Positions 1 through 11,121 of a stretch of 64,000 nucleotides of DNA are shown one piece after another. The DNA is from Pseudomonas cannabina (GTDB lineage: Bacteria; Pseudomonadota; Gammaproteobacteria; Pseudomonadales; Pseudomonadaceae). The stretch's first letter is position 1; each line of letters begins with the position of its first letter. The notes beneath the pieces are model-generated. The model saw nothing but the letters and a program-made list of their open reading frames with translations, ran no database searches and was not told where the DNA came from. The stretch is taken from contig NZ_FNKU01000001.1 of assembly GCF_900100365.1 (NCBI RefSeq), forward strand, positions 3,919,501 to 3,983,500, written 5' to 3'. The translations under genes were made by a program, and so were the position numbers.

Positions 1-467
1 ACGATCTGGGTAAAGGGCTGACGCCCGAGTCCGAATGGCCCCGCCATATCGCCCATGAACACACTGGTTTGCGGCTGATCAAAGCCGTCAATGAGCGCTT
101 TCGTGTGCCAAGGGAATGTCAGGAACTGGCGTTGCTGGTCGGTCAATATCACACCCACGGGCACCGGGCGCTGGAACTGAAGCCTTCGACCCTGCTGGAG
201 CTGTTGCAAAGCTTCGACGTCTACCGCCGCCCGCAGCGATTCGAAGAGTTCATTGCCGCTTGCGAAATGGACGCCCGAGGCCGACATGGCTTCGAGCAGC
301 GTAATTATCCACAGGCCGAGTACCTGCGCGGCGCGACACAAGCGTCCCGAGCGGTGTCAGTGCAACCGCTGCTGGAGAAAGGCCTGAAAGGCAAGGAGCT
401 GGGCGATGCGCTGAAAGAAGAGCGGCTCAAGGCATTGAAAGTTTACAAGGCGGGGCATGCTGCCTGA
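1..467 (+). CDS. cca: CCA-adding tRNA nucleotidyltransferase, C-terminal part (5' end outside window)
   Basis: Adds or repairs the 3'-terminal CCA of tRNAs. Only the last ~155 codons are in the window; the reading frame is open from base 3 and ends at 467. The visible part runs from [15 protein letters not shown] through CRECQEL-like helices to the typical [17 protein letters not shown] tail, where the G-x-x-G-x-x-L pattern is characteristic of bacterial CCA enzymes. The catalytic head domain lies upstream of the window. The next gene (folK) is convergent, about 335 bp away, with a REP pair between. Identification rests on recognition of the C-terminal region and on the gene order beside folK/folB. 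Confidence 0.88.
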   Translation, partial: DLGKGLTPESEWPRHIAHEHTGLRLIKAVNERFRVPRECQELALLVGQYHTHGHRALELKPSTLLELLQSFDVYRRPQRFEEFIAACEMDARGRHGFEQRNYPQAEYLRGATQASRAVSVQPLLEKGLKGKELGDALKEERLKALKVYKAGHAA

Positions 468-558
468 TTTGCACACCCGCTATCGCTACCACGCTCATCC
501 TTAAACACAAGCCCTGGAACGCCTGGAATAGAGGGCTTACGGGCTTCTGCCCGAAGGG

Positions 559-682
559 CGTGGGAGCGACCGGGGTGGCGACCCGCATTGTTCGCGAAAG
601 GGCCGGAACATCCGCCGAAGATGTGGCGCCTGAAACACCGTCTTCGCGAACAATGCGGGTCGCCGCCCCGGTCGCTCCCACG
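559..682. repeat. REP-like inverted pair (BIME) between cca and folK
   Basis: Two ~40-bp arms, 559-598 and 643-682, are near-perfect reverse complements. Each has the form TGGGAGCGACCGGGG...GCATTGTTCGCGAA, with the arms pointing inward around a ~45-bp centre. GTGGGAGC...TTCGCGAA is a common Pseudomonas intergenic REP theme, and related single units lie at 43813-43866 and about 31045-31085. In RNA it would fold into a long hairpin between the convergent cca and folK genes and could act as a bidirectional transcript end. Confidence 0.8.
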
Positions 683-802
683 GCCTCCGGCCAGAATCAA
701 AAGCGGACTTGCGTATAACGGAGCAGGTTGCATGGCTGACTAGCATGCTCGCTCCCACAAGATTGGCACGAAACCGTCTGCACTGAAGCACCACGACCCA
801 CC

Positions 803-1327
803 TCACCGACCCAGCAAACCCTCAGGCGTCAACCCCACTCCCCGCCACTCGAATGCCACCGGCCAAAGCTGCTGGTCAATCTGCGCATCAGCCCACAATG
901 TGCTGAACGACACGCCTACCCCCGGATGCAGACGTTCGGGGGCGATCAGTGCCAATGGGCGCAATACGAAAGCATTTTTCAGAATTTCAGCGCGCGGTAA
1001 AATCAGTCCGTCAAAGTTGCCGACCTGCTCGCCATACAGCAGCACGTCGATGTCCAGCGGCAAACCGACCCGCTCCGGCGCATAGCGGCCATTGTCCGCC
1101 TCGATGAATTTCAGACGGCGATCCAGTTCTGCCAATGGTAAATCGGTCAGCGCCGACACCACCAGATTGAAAAATGGACCGCTTTTGATGCCCACCGCGT
1201 GGCTCTCGAAAACCGGCGAGCAGCTCATGTCGGTCAGAAAGCCATCCAGCGCGTCCAGCCCTGCATGCAGATGCCGTTCGCGTTCGATATTGCTCCCCAG
1301 ACCGAGGAAAATCCGCGTCAGCGACAT
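803..1327 (-). CDS. folK: 2-amino-4-hydroxy-6-hydroxymethyldihydropteridine pyrophosphokinase
   Basis: Transfers pyrophosphate from ATP to 6-hydroxymethyl-7,8-dihydropterin in folate synthesis. The 174-residue protein starts with the family motif FLGLGSNIERERHL and has the signature PLDIDVLLYG near residues 90-99 (the D-x-D Mg-binding aspartates), followed by LPRAEILKNAFVLRPLALIAP. Length matches HPPK. The start overlaps the end of folB by 10 bp (1318-1327), so the two folate genes form one minus-strand operon and are likely translationally coupled. Confidence 0.94.
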   Translation of the reverse strand: MSLTRIFLGLGSNIERERHLHAGLDALDGFLTDMSCSPVFESHAVGIKSGPFFNLVVSALTDLPLAELDRRLKFIEADNGRYAPERVGLPLDIDVLLYGEQVGNFDGLILPRAEILKNAFVLRPLALIAPERLHPGVGVSFSTLWADAQIDQQLWPVAFEWRGVGLTPEGLLGR

Positions 1328-1671
1328 CCGCGCTCGATCTCCACGCCTACACGGCTGGCGGCGGCCACGGCGCCCGGCTTGGTCAATTTCAGACGCAGCC
1401 AGGGGATATGGAATTCGCTCATCAAGACTTCAGCCAGACGCTCGGCAAACGTCTCGACCAGTTGAAACTGCGCCTGCTCGGCGAATGCCTGAATGCGCGC
1501 CGAAACACTGGCGTAGTCGAGCGCCTTGCTCAGGTCGTCGCCCGCTGCGGCAGGTCGGTTGTCCCAGGCAAAACTGAGGTCCAGACGCAGGCACTGGCGA
1601 ATGCCACGCTCCCAGTCATAAGCGCCGATGACCGTATCGACCTCCAGGCCCTCGATGAAAACTCTGTCCAA
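1318..1671 (-). CDS. folB: Dihydroneopterin aldolase
   Basis: Catalyses retro-aldol cleavage of dihydroneopterin, the step before FolK. The 117-residue protein beginning [20 protein letters not shown] is typical of FolB: E7-G-L and an xIGxYDWER block, then DYASVSARI and FAERLAEVL. The best start is a TTG at 1669-1671, because the first ATG upstream (1746) would add 25 residues with no family resemblance and overlap the divergent plsY. Operon partner folK follows with an overlap. The only doubt is the start codon. Confidence 0.9.
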   Translation of the reverse strand: MDRVFIEGLEVDTVIGAYDWERGIRQCLRLDLSFAWDNRPAAAGDDLSKALDYASVSARIQAFAEQAQFQLVETFAERLAEVLMSEFHIPWLRLKLTKPGAVAAASRVGVEIERGCR

Positions 1672-1744
1672 GCCTACTCTCCACTGCACGACAAGGGCGC
1701 GATGCGCCGTTAGAATCAGGGCATCCTCGCCCGGAATGGTTAGC

Positions 1745-2314
1745 ATGTTTTGGTTACTGGCGACCTTCGCCTACCTGCTCGGCTCGCTGTCCTTCGCCAT
1801 CCTGCTCAGCCGCCTCAGCGGCAGCCCGGACCCGCGCGCCAGTGGTTCCGGCAATGCCGGCGCCACCAACATGTTGCGTCTGGCCGGGAAAAAGCTGGCC
1901 ATCCTGACCTTGCTCGGCGACCTCTGCAAAGGCCTGATTCCGGTAGTGCTCGCCGGCGCCTGGGGCCTCGACCCCTCACAGCAGGGCTGGATCGGCGTCT
2001 GCGCAGTGCTAGGCCATCTGTTTCCGCTGTACTTTCGCTTCCGGGGTGGCAAAGGTGTCGCGACCGCCGCCGGCGTACTACTGGGCCTTTACCCACCTGC
2101 AGCTGCCCTGGCGATAGCGGCCTGGCTGCTGACGCTCTACCTGACCCGCACCAGCTCGCTCGCCGCGCTGATCGCCACACCCCTGACCCTGCCCTTACTG
2201 GCCTGGCAAGAACCGCATGCCTTGTTGCCGATGAGCATGCTGACCCTGCTCATCGTCTGGCGCCATCGCGGCAATCTACGCGACCTGCTCGCCGGGCGCG
2301 AACGGCATTTCTGA
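1745..2314 (+). CDS. plsY: Glycerol-3-phosphate acyltransferase PlsY
   Basis: Inner-membrane enzyme that acylates glycerol-3-phosphate with acyl-phosphate, the first step of phospholipid synthesis. The 189-residue protein has about five membrane segments. It shows the cytoplasmic-loop motifs [12 protein letters not shown] (~residues 35-46) and [12 protein letters not shown] (~98-109), which bind substrate in this family. ATG at 1745 immediately precedes the first hydrophobic helix ([20 protein letters not shown]). It is divergent from folB with about 73 bp between starts, so their promoters share that interval. Confidence 0.94.
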   Translation: MFWLLATFAYLLGSLSFAILLSRLSGSPDPRASGSGNAGATNMLRLAGKKLAILTLLGDLCKGLIPVVLAGAWGLDPSQQGWIGVCAVLGHLFPLYFRFRGGKGVATAAGVLLGLYPPAAALAIAAWLLTLYLTRTSSLAALIATPLTLPLLAWQEPHALLPMSMLTLLIVWRHRGNLRDLLAGRERHF

Positions 2315-2366
2315 CGATGCTCCCCGACACCCGCGCAACCGCCCCGCTGCCTTCACCGCCTGATAG

Positions 2367-3392
2367 CTAGAGCCCCGACAGCTGCTCCATCGGCCAGCGC
2401 GCCTGCACACTGATGCTCAAATCCTGCTTCTGCCCGGCCAGCAAACGCTGACAGCCAGCAAAGGCGATCATCGCGCCGTTGTCGGTACAGAACTCCGGAC
2501 GCGCGTAGTAAACGTGCCCGCGCAGGTCGCCCAGCATACTTTCCAGCGACACCCGCAGCGCCCTGTTGGCGCTGACACCGCCCGCGATGACCAGGCTGTT
2601 GAGCCCGGTCTGCTTGAGCGCGCGCTTGCACTTGATGGTCAAAGTCTCCACCACCGCCTGCTGGAAGGCCAGCGCGATGTCGCAGCGGGTTTGCTCACTG
2701 TCGTCTCCAGCACTCTGGCACTGCTGCCAAGTGTTGAGCGCCGAGGTTTTCAAGCCGCTGAAGCTGAATGTCAACCCGGGCCGATCAGTCATCGGCCGAG
2801 GAAAGACAAACCGCCCCGGCACACCCTGCAGGGCCGCCTTCGAGATTTCCGGACCGCCGGGATACTGCATGCCCATCATCTTCGCGGTCTTGTCGAAGGC
2901 CTCGCCCGCCGCATCATCCAGCGTCTCGCCCAGCAGTTCGTATTGACCGATACCGTCAACGCGCACCAGTTGCGTGTGGCCACCGGACACCAGCAAGGCG
3001 ACGAACGGAAACTGCGGCGGGTTTTCTTCCAGCATCGGGGCCAACAGATGGCCTTCCATGTGATGAACGCCCAGCGCCGGAATATCCCAGGCAAAGGCCA
3101 GCGCCTGAGCGCACGAAGCGCCGACCAGCAGCGCACCGACCAGACCTGGCCCGGCGGTGTAGGCAATGGCATCGATATCGGTCGCCACGCAGTCCGCTTC
3201 GGCCAGCGTCTGGCGGATCAGCGGCAGCATGCGCTTGACGTGATCGCGTGACGCCAGCTCCGGCACGACGCCGCCATAGGCGCGGTGCAGGTCGATCTGA
3301 CTGAATAATGCATCCGCCAGCAAACCGCGTTCGCTGTCGTATAACGCGACGCCGGTTTCGTCGCAGGAGGTTTCTAATCCCAGTACTAGCAT
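2367..3392 (-). CDS. tsaD: tRNA N6-adenosine threonylcarbamoyltransferase (Kae1/TsaD)
   Basis: Catalytic subunit that transfers the threonylcarbamoyl group to A37 of ANN-decoding tRNAs. The 341-residue protein starts [18 protein letters not shown], contains the iron-binding [10 protein letters not shown] motif near residue 110, the ATP-binding VSGGHTQLV segment and [14 protein letters not shown] near 270, all diagnostic of the ASKHA-fold TsaD family. It is full length. It is transcribed divergently from rpsU (198 bp between start codons), the usual arrangement in Pseudomonas. Confidence 0.96.
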   Translation of the reverse strand: MLVLGLETSCDETGVALYDSERGLLADALFSQIDLHRAYGGVVPELASRDHVKRMLPLIRQTLAEADCVATDIDAIAYTAGPGLVGALLVGASCAQALAFAWDIPALGVHHMEGHLLAPMLEENPPQFPFVALLVSGGHTQLVRVDGIGQYELLGETLDDAAGEAFDKTAKMMGMQYPGGPEISKAALQGVPGRFVFPRPMTDRPGLTFSFSGLKTSALNTWQQCQSAGDDSEQTRCDIALAFQQAVVETLTIKCKRALKQTGLNSLVIAGGVSANRALRVSLESMLGDLRGHVYYARPEFCTDNGAMIAFAGCQRLLAGQKQDLSISVQARWPMEQLSGL

Positions 3393-3590
3393 GGGTTTGC
3401 GCCTTGTAGGGGGCAGATTTTAAGGCGCGCATAATAGTCGCCGCCCGAGGTGCCGACCAGCGGTTTTCGATCAGAGGCTTTGCATTCCTCTCAATGAGGG
3501 GTTAACATCCGCAACCCTTAAAAACCGACGTACTTTTGTGCAGTGTTTGCACGAAGCGTTGACCCCGGTAATGAATGAAGGTAGCTCTGG

Positions 3591-3806
3591 ATGCCAGCCG
3601 TCAAAGTTAAAGAGAACGAACCCTTCGACGTAGCTCTGCGTCGTTTCAAGCGCTCCTGCGAAAAAGCCGGTGTTCTGGCTGAAGTTCGTAGCCGCGAATT
3701 TTACGAGAAGCCGACTTCGGAGCGTAAGCGCAAGGCAGCAGCTGCTGTCAAACGCCACGCCAAGAAAGTCCAGCGCGAACAGCGCCGCGCCGTTCGTCTG
3801 TATTAA
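3591..3806 (+). CDS. rpsU: 30S ribosomal protein S21
   Basis: Small basic ribosomal protein needed for initiation. The 71-residue product begins [20 protein letters not shown] and ends in a very basic helix ([20 protein letters not shown]), as in all S21 proteins. A GGTAGCTCTGG stretch precedes ATG 3591. It is the first gene of the rpsU-dnaG-rpoD cluster that links translation, replication and transcription initiation. A 480-bp spacer then separates it from dnaG. Confidence 0.97.
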
Positions 3807-4288
3807 CTTACAGACCTTCGTCGCAAGTTTCTGCCTTGCCCAGCCAACCAGCTGGGCTGTCGGCAGTTGCAGCACTGTTAAAGCTGTATAGCAGCGAGAG
3901 CTTCGCGCTAGCTAAATTGACAGATTTCCAGACCGCACATGCGACCCGGATGTTTAGTCAAGCACGTCCGGCCTGCTTGCAGGCAACACTGGTCATGCCC
4001 ACCCGGGCAACAAGACGACCCGTGAACAAGACGAGTATGCCTTGATGACTTCGCAAGAAGCTCAGCCAAGGCAGCGTCTCGTTTGATATCAGATGAACAT
4101 CAAAGGCCACGGCCCGATGATCAACTCGACCATCACGCACTCACCCTCTCCTGATTTCAGCGCCGACCTGCGGATGCAAAGACGTGCCCGCGTATTGCTG
4201 TCGTCGCATAAAAGACGGCTGACAGGCTGACGGAAGACTCGTAGAGTCATCCGATATTTTTGTGACACGCTTGAATGACGAGAACGCC
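3807..4288 (+). other. rpsU-dnaG intergenic spacer with hairpin
   Basis: There is no convincing gene in these 482 bases. A 7-bp stem (GCCCAGC 3838-3844 / GCTGGGC 3851-3857, 6-nt loop) follows rpsU by about 30 bp. It lacks a strong T-run, so it may attenuate rather than stop transcription. In E. coli the same gap holds a partial terminator that makes rpsU expression exceed that of dnaG; a similar role here is an inference. No long ORF with good codon use or a ribosome-binding site is visible. Confidence 0.5.
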
Positions 4289-6244
4289 ATGGCCGGGCTG
4301 ATTCCCCAGAGCTTTATCGACGACCTTCTGAACCGCACCGACATTGTCGATGTTGTCAGCTCGCGCGTGCAGCTCAAGAAAGCCGGGAAGAACTACAGCG
4401 CGTGCTGTCCGTTCCACAAAGAGAAAACCCCCTCTTTCAGCGTCAGCCCGGACAAACAGTTCTATTACTGCTTTGGCTGCGGCGCAGGCGGTAACGCGCT
4501 TGGCTTCATCATGGACCACGACAACCTGGATTTCCCTCAGGCCGTCGAAGACCTGGCCAAAGCCGCCGGCATGGAAGTGCCCCGCGAACAGGGCGTGAAA
4601 GGCCAGAAGCCACGCCAGCCGACCGACTCCCCGCTCTATCCATTGCTGAACGCCGCCGACGAATTCTATCGTCAGGCCCTGAAAAGCCATCCGGCGCGCA
4701 AGGCGGCAGTGGATTACCTCAAAGGGCGCGGTTTGTCGGGCGAAATTGCCCGGGACTTTGGCCTCGGCTTCGCACCGCCGGGCTGGGACAACCTGTACAA
4801 GCACCTGAGCAGTGACGCCTTGCAGCAGAAAGTCATGATCGACGCCGGCTTGCTGATCGAAAACGCAGAAACCGGCAAACGCTATGATCGTTTTCGCGAC
4901 CGGGTGATGTTTCCGATCCGCGATTCACGCGGGCGCATCATCGCCTTTGGCGGTCGCGTGCTCGGCGACGACAAGCCCAAGTACCTGAACTCTCCGGAAA
5001 CCCCGGTGTTTCACAAGGGCCAGGAGCTGTACGGGCTTTTCGAGGCGCGCAAATTCAATCGCAACCTTGACGAGATCATCGTGGTTGAAGGCTACATGGA
5101 CGTCATCGCCCTCGCCCAGCAAGGCCTGCGCAACGCGGTGGCGACACTGGGCACGGCCACCAGTGAAGAACATTTGAAACGGCTGTTCCGGGTCGTGCCC
5201 AACGTGCTGTTCTGCTTCGACGGCGATCAGGCCGGACGCAACGCGGCCTGGCGGGCGCTCGAGGCCACGCTGTCCAACCTGCAGGACGGCCGGCGGGCTC
5301 GCTTTTTGTTCCTCCCGGAAGGCGAAGACCCGGACACGCTGGTGCGCTCCGAAGGCACTGACGCGTTCAAGGCGCGCATTAATCAGCACGCGCAGCCGCT
5401 CGCCGATTACTTCTTCGAGCAACTGACCAAAGAGTCTGACCCGCGCTCGCTGGAAGGCAAAGCGCACATGGCCACCCTCGCGGCTCCGCTGATCGATAAA
5501 GTCCCCGGCGCGAACCTGCGCACGCTGATGCGTCAGCGCCTGAGTGAAATCACCGGCCTTACCGGCGAGGCGGTCAGTCAACTGGTGCAGAGCGCCCCGG
5601 CGGAGGCACCGCCCAGCTACAACCCGTATGTCGATTACGACGCTGCGCCTGACTTCGCCGATTATCAGCCACAAGGCGGTTACGAAGCCCAGCAGGAATG
5701 GACACCGAAGAAAACCGGCGGTCCGAATCAAAAGAAATGGGACAACAAGTCCTGGGGCAAAAAAGGCAAGCGTCAGGACTTCGAACCCCGGACGCCGCGT
5801 GTACCGACCGCCGTCGAACCGCCGATGCAGGCCGCCCTGAGAACCTTGCTGCACCACCCGGAACTGGCCGAAAAGGTCGAAAATGCCAGCCACTTCGCCG
5901 CAGAAGACCAGTCAAACGCACAATTGCTGGTGGCGTTGATCGAAGCCAGGCAAAAGAATCCCAGCCTGCGGTCGTTACAGTTGATAGCACGTTGGCACGG
6001 GACGGAGCAGGGTCGCTTGCTGCGCGCCCTGGCCGAAAAGGAATGGCTGATTGAAGCCGACAACCTTGAACAACAGTTTTTCGACACTATAACTAGTCTA
6101 TCCGCTCGCCAACGCGAGCGCAGTCTGGAACATCTGATCAGCAAAGCTCGTCAAACCGAGCTGAGCCCAGAAGAGAAAATTCAGCTTCGGGAACTGCTAA
6201 ATCGCAATGTTCCCGTACAAACCCCGACCTCAACTGGCGCGTGA
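4289..6244 (+). CDS. dnaG: DNA primase
   Basis: Synthesises RNA primers for chromosome replication. The 651-residue protein has an N-terminal CHC2 zinc finger (C40, H43, C61, C64 in ACCPFHKEKTPSF and YYCFGCG). A TOPRIM core follows with VVEGYMDV (~residue 266) and the metal-binding FDGDQAGR (~310). The low-complexity charged linker (WTPKKTGGPNQKKWDNKSWGKK) leads to a C-terminal DnaB-helicase-binding domain. ATG 4289 was chosen because MAGLIPQSFIDDLL is the canonical primase start. It is followed after 67 bp by rpoD. Confidence 0.97.
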   Translation: MAGLIPQSFIDDLLNRTDIVDVVSSRVQLKKAGKNYSACCPFHKEKTPSFSVSPDKQFYYCFGCGAGGNALGFIMDHDNLDFPQAVEDLAKAAGMEVPREQGVKGQKPRQPTDSPLYPLLNAADEFYRQALKSHPARKAAVDYLKGRGLSGEIARDFGLGFAPPGWDNLYKHLSSDALQQKVMIDAGLLIENAETGKRYDRFRDRVMFPIRDSRGRIIAFGGRVLGDDKPKYLNSPETPVFHKGQELYGLFEARKFNRNLDEIIVVEGYMDVIALAQQGLRNAVATLGTATSEEHLKRLFRVVPNVLFCFDGDQAGRNAAWRALEATLSNLQDGRRARFLFLPEGEDPDTLVRSEGTDAFKARINQHAQPLADYFFEQLTKESDPRSLEGKAHMATLAAPLIDKVPGANLRTLMRQRLSEITGLTGEAVSQLVQSAPAEAPPSYNPYVDYDAAPDFADYQPQGGYEAQQEWTPKKTGGPNQKKWDNKSWGKKGKRQDFEPRTPRVPTAVEPPMQAALRTLLHHPELAEKVENASHFAAEDQSNAQLLVALIEARQKNPSLRSLQLIARWHGTEQGRLLRALAEKEWLIEADNLEQQFFDTITSLSARQRERSLEHLISKARQTELSPEEKIQLRELLNRNVPVQTPTSTGA

Positions 6245-6258
6245 GGTCATAGCTCGGG

Positions 6259-6264
6259 TATAAT
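6259..6264 (+). promoter_or_regulatory. Possible -10 element for an rpoD-proximal promoter
   Basis: A perfect TATAAT lies 15 bp after the dnaG stop and 48 bp before the rpoD start. The sequence 17-18 bp upstream (TGGCGC) is a poor -35 match, so this is only a candidate. An internal promoter that lets rpoD be expressed apart from rpsU-dnaG would be in keeping with other gamma-proteobacteria. Confidence 0.35.
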
Positions 6265-6311
6265 CCTCGGCTTGTTTTTTGCCCGCCAAGACCTTCAGTG
6301 GATAGGGTGTT

Positions 6312-8159
<1,848 letters not shown>

Positions 8160-8181
8160 TCGCATCTGCGAGTCAACAAAA

Positions 8182-8206
8182 CCCCCGGCATGCCGGGGGT
8201 TTTGCA
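8182..8206 (+). terminator. Rho-independent terminator after rpoD
   Basis: Perfect stem CCCCCGGCA/TGCCGGGGG (8182-8199) followed by TTTTGCATTTTT, 22 bp downstream of the rpoD stop codon. Confidence 0.9.
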
Positions 8207-8411
8207 TTTTTCGGTCCACAGTCATTACAAACCAGACGCAAATCTGATCGATTTCGGACTGCCAGACGTCGGTCGGATTGCAGGCCCGGAGTAATTGACC
8301 TACAACTATGTATCACAACAGACACGATACTTTAGGATTAACCCTTGGCCAGTGGCTTGCTGCCAAGGTCCTGTTACATCAGCGATGGTCAGACACGTAC
8401 CTGAGCCACCT

Positions 8412-10901
8412 ATGCGAGGAGTAACGATCAATATCAGTGACCGGGATGCACTGCGCCTGTCCGAAGGCAAGTTTGCCTCGGTTTTTGCTCAGTGCCCGGA
8501 CGCGATGATCATCGCCAGTCTTGTCGACGGGCATATCCTGAATGCCAACGAGGCATTCGTGGAGCAGACAGGTATCGCGGTGGATGAAGCCATCGGCAAA
8601 ACCCCCACTGAACTGGATCTCTGGGCAGTGCCCGGCATGGGGCCAAACATTCTGGTGCAACTGCAAAACGGTGATATCCATAATCTGGAAATACCTTTTC
8701 GACGCAAAAACGGTCAGACTTTTTCCGGCCTCATGTCCGCCCAGCCTTTCGACATGGGCGCAACGCCCGCACTACTGGTGATCGTTCGCGACATTACCCA
8801 GCTCAAACAAGCCCAGCAGCAATTGCAGCTCTCCGAAGAAAAGTTCGCCAACGCCTTCCATGCCACGCCTGACGGGCTGTCGATCACCCGCCAAAAAGAC
8901 GGAATGCTGCTGGAGGTCAATGAAGGGTTCTGTCGCATTACCGGCTACAGCGAGCAGCACTGCCTTGAGCACTCAACGTTCGACCTCGGCGTGTGGGCTG
9001 ACCTGAATGATCGCCACACAATGATTGAACGGCTTAAAAGCCACGGCCAGGTGCGGGATTTCAGAACCCGGCTTCGCGACGCCAGCGGTAATATCCGGAT
9101 ATGCGAAGTGTCATCGCAGCCGCTGGTGATCGCAGGTGAGGACTGCGTGCTGACAATCACGCGGGACATTACCCAGCACCAGCAAATGCAGGAAAAACTG
9201 CATCTGGCAGCAACCGTCTTCGAAAGCACCGCCGAAGGGGTGCTGATCACCGACACCGACCAGCGCATCACGGCGGTCAACCGCGCGTTCACTGAAATCA
9301 CCGGCTACGGCGAGAGCGACGCTATCGGCCTGACGCCTCGCCTGCTCGCCTCAGGTCAGCATGACAGCGCATTCTACGCGTCGATGTGGCACCAACTGAC
9401 CGCCGAAGGTCACTGGCAGGGCGAGATCAGTAACCGACGCAAGGATGGCGAGCTTTACCCGAGCTGGCTGACCATCAGCGCCGTGCGCAGCAAAGACGGC
9501 CTGCTGACGCATTTCGTTGCCGTATTCGCCGATATCTCCAGCCTTAAGCAAGCGCAGGCACGACTCGACTACCAGGCGCATCACGACCCACTCACCGGCC
9601 TGCCCAATCGAACCCTGTTCGAGAATCGCCTCCAGTCAGCGCTATTGCACTGCGAAGAGTCCGGCGGCCTTGGCGCAGTGCTGTTCCTTGATCTGGACCG
9701 CTTCAAGCACATCAATGACAGCCTCGGTCATCCGGTCGGCGATCTGCTGCTGAAAGGCATCGCTCATCGCCTCAAGGAGAGCCTGCGGGACATCGACACC
9801 GTCGCGCGGGTCGGCGGTGACGAGTTCATCGCTTTGCTGCCCGGCCTGCTGCAACCCAGCGACGCCCTGACCATCGCCAACAAACTGCTGGCCTGCTTCA
9901 ACGCTCCCTTCGAAGCCGGTGAGCACGAACTGTTCATCAGCCCGAGCATCGGCAGTTGCCTGTTCCCTGACGACGGCACCGACGTCGCGACGCTGGTCAA
10001 AAACGCCGACGCCGCCATGTATCGGTCCAAAGCCAAGGGCCGCAACCGGGTCGAAAGCTACACCCGCGACCTGACCGTCCAGGCCAGCGAACGCATTGCG
10101 CTGGAGCAGGAACTGAGGCGCGCACTGGACCGCAACCAGTTCAGCCTGGCCTATCAGCCCAAGATCTGCCTGTTGACCCAAGCGCTGGTCGGTGCCGAAG
10201 CACTGATTCGCTGGAGCCACCCGACCTTCGGCGACGTGCCCCCGGAAAACTTCATCCCGCTGGCCGAAGAGAACGGCATGATCCTGCAAATCGGCGACTG
10301 GGTGCTGGAGCAGGCTTGCCGGCAAATGGGCAAATGGCGCAAAACCCGTCAGCCCTTCGGCCCCCTGTCGGTCAACCTCGCAGGCGCCCAGCTGCGCCAG
10401 CCAAATCTGGTCGAACACATCGAAACACTGCTCGCCGACAACGGCCTGGTGCCCGGCTGCCTGCAACTGGAAATCACTGAAAACTTCATCATGAGCCAGA
10501 CGCAGGAAGCACTGGCCGTGCTGCACAAACTTAAGACCCTCGGCGTGCAACTGGCCATCGACGACTTCGGCACCGGCTACTCATCGCTGAGCTACCTCAA
10601 ACGCCTGCCACTGGACATTCTCAAGATCGACCAATCCTTTGTCCGGGGCCTGCCCGACGACACCCACGACGCCGCCATTGTCCGCGCCATCATCGCACTG
10701 GGCCGAAGCCTGCAACTGACCGTGATCGCTGAAGGCGTCGAAACCCGCGAGCAGCAACAATTCCTCGCCAGCGAAGGCTGCGAACAGATGCAAGGCTACC
10801 TCACCAGCCTCCCCCTCCCCGCCGAAGAATTCAGCGCGAGGTTTCTTCTTATGAATCTTTCGGACGTTTCGGATAGCACAGCCGTGAAACCACCGTTATA
10901 A
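8412..10901 (+). CDS. PAS-PAS-PAS-GGDEF-EAL cyclic-di-GMP signalling protein
   Basis: Cytoplasmic sensor that may make and/or degrade cyclic di-GMP. Three PAS-like sensor repeats (about residues 15-130, 135-255 and 260-375, each ending VIVRDIT/TITRDIT/AVFADIS) precede a GGDEF domain with an intact active site (RVGGDEFIALL, ~residue 470). An EAL domain follows with the EALIRW motif (~600), DDFGTGYSSL and the catalytic DQSFVRGL region. Both catalytic signatures are complete. No membrane segment is seen. The start is uncertain: ATG 8412 begins the first PAS block, and an ATG at 8385 is also possible; neither has a strong ribosome-binding site. Confidence 0.88.
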   Translation: MRGVTINISDRDALRLSEGKFASVFAQCPDAMIIASLVDGHILNANEAFVEQTGIAVDEAIGKTPTELDLWAVPGMGPNILVQLQNGDIHNLEIPFRRKNGQTFSGLMSAQPFDMGATPALLVIVRDITQLKQAQQQLQLSEEKFANAFHATPDGLSITRQKDGMLLEVNEGFCRITGYSEQHCLEHSTFDLGVWADLNDRHTMIERLKSHGQVRDFRTRLRDASGNIRICEVSSQPLVIAGEDCVLTITRDITQHQQMQEKLHLAATVFESTAEGVLITDTDQRITAVNRAFTEITGYGESDAIGLTPRLLASGQHDSAFYASMWHQLTAEGHWQGEISNRRKDGELYPSWLTISAVRSKDGLLTHFVAVFADISSLKQAQARLDYQAHHDPLTGLPNRTLFENRLQSALLHCEESGGLGAVLFLDLDRFKHINDSLGHPVGDLLLKGIAHRLKESLRDIDTVARVGGDEFIALLPGLLQPSDALTIANKLLACFNAPFEAGEHELFISPSIGSCLFPDDGTDVATLVKNADAAMYRSKAKGRNRVESYTRDLTVQASERIALEQELRRALDRNQFSLAYQPKICLLTQALVGAEALIRWSHPTFGDVPPENFIPLAEENGMILQIGDWVLEQACRQMGKWRKTRQPFGPLSVNLAGAQLRQPNLVEHIETLLADNGLVPGCLQLEITENFIMSQTQEALAVLHKLKTLGVQLAIDDFGTGYSSLSYLKRLPLDILKIDQSFVRGLPDDTHDAAIVRAIIALGRSLQLTVIAEGVETREQQQFLASEGCEQMQGYLTSLPLPAEEFSARFLLMNLSDVSDSTAVKPPL

Positions 10902-10916
10902 TCCGCGACCTACTGA

Positions 10917-10993
10917 GGGCCCATAGCTCAGTTGGTTAGAGCAGAGGACTCATAATCCTTTGGTCCACGGTTCGAGTCCGTGTGGGCCCACCA
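10917..10993 (+). tRNA. tRNA with CAU anticodon (Met, or Ile2 if lysidine-modified)
   Basis: A 77-nt cloverleaf with acceptor stem GGGCCCA / TGGGCCC and encoded ACCA end, D-loop AGCTCAGTTGGTTAGAGC, anticodon loop CTCATAA (CAT) and T-arm GGTTCGAGTCC. CAU tRNAs can be elongator Met or the TilS-modified isoleucine tRNA, and sequence inspection does not separate the two safely. This gene is the integration site of the downstream island. The tRNA itself remains complete because the island carries the same 3' half. Confidence 0.93.
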
Positions 10994-10994
10994 C
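10948..10994 (+). repeat. attL: 47-bp direct repeat, 3' half of tRNA
   Basis: Identical over 47 bp to 30865-30911. It begins in the anticodon loop (ACTCATAATCC) and runs one base past the encoded CCA. Anticodon-loop-to-3'-end duplication is the usual product of tyrosine-recombinase integration into a tRNA gene. Confidence 0.95.
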
Positions 10995-10998
10995 ATCC

Positions 10999-11024
10999 AA
11001 AGCCGCGCATTTCGCGGCTTTTTG
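10999..11024 (+). terminator. Terminator-like hairpin after the tRNA
   Basis: Stem AAAGCCGCG (10999-11007) / CGCGGCTTT (11013-11021) followed by TTG, five bases after the tRNA repeat. A related but imperfect hairpin (30917-30939) follows the attR copy, suggesting that one of the two was the original chromosomal tRNA terminator. Confidence 0.7.
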
Positions 11025-11121
11025 CAGTCTGCGAGAAAAACAGCTGGACCAGTCCTATGGTCCACAGGTACAAAATCAGTACAGTGCCAAGACAACGGTA
11101 CGTTTTTGGAGCAGAAATAAA

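Noticed and set aside
10960..11121. Integrase start inside the tRNA gene
   Set aside because: The frame is open but encodes tRNA sequence; the conserved integrase N-terminus begins at ATG 11122.
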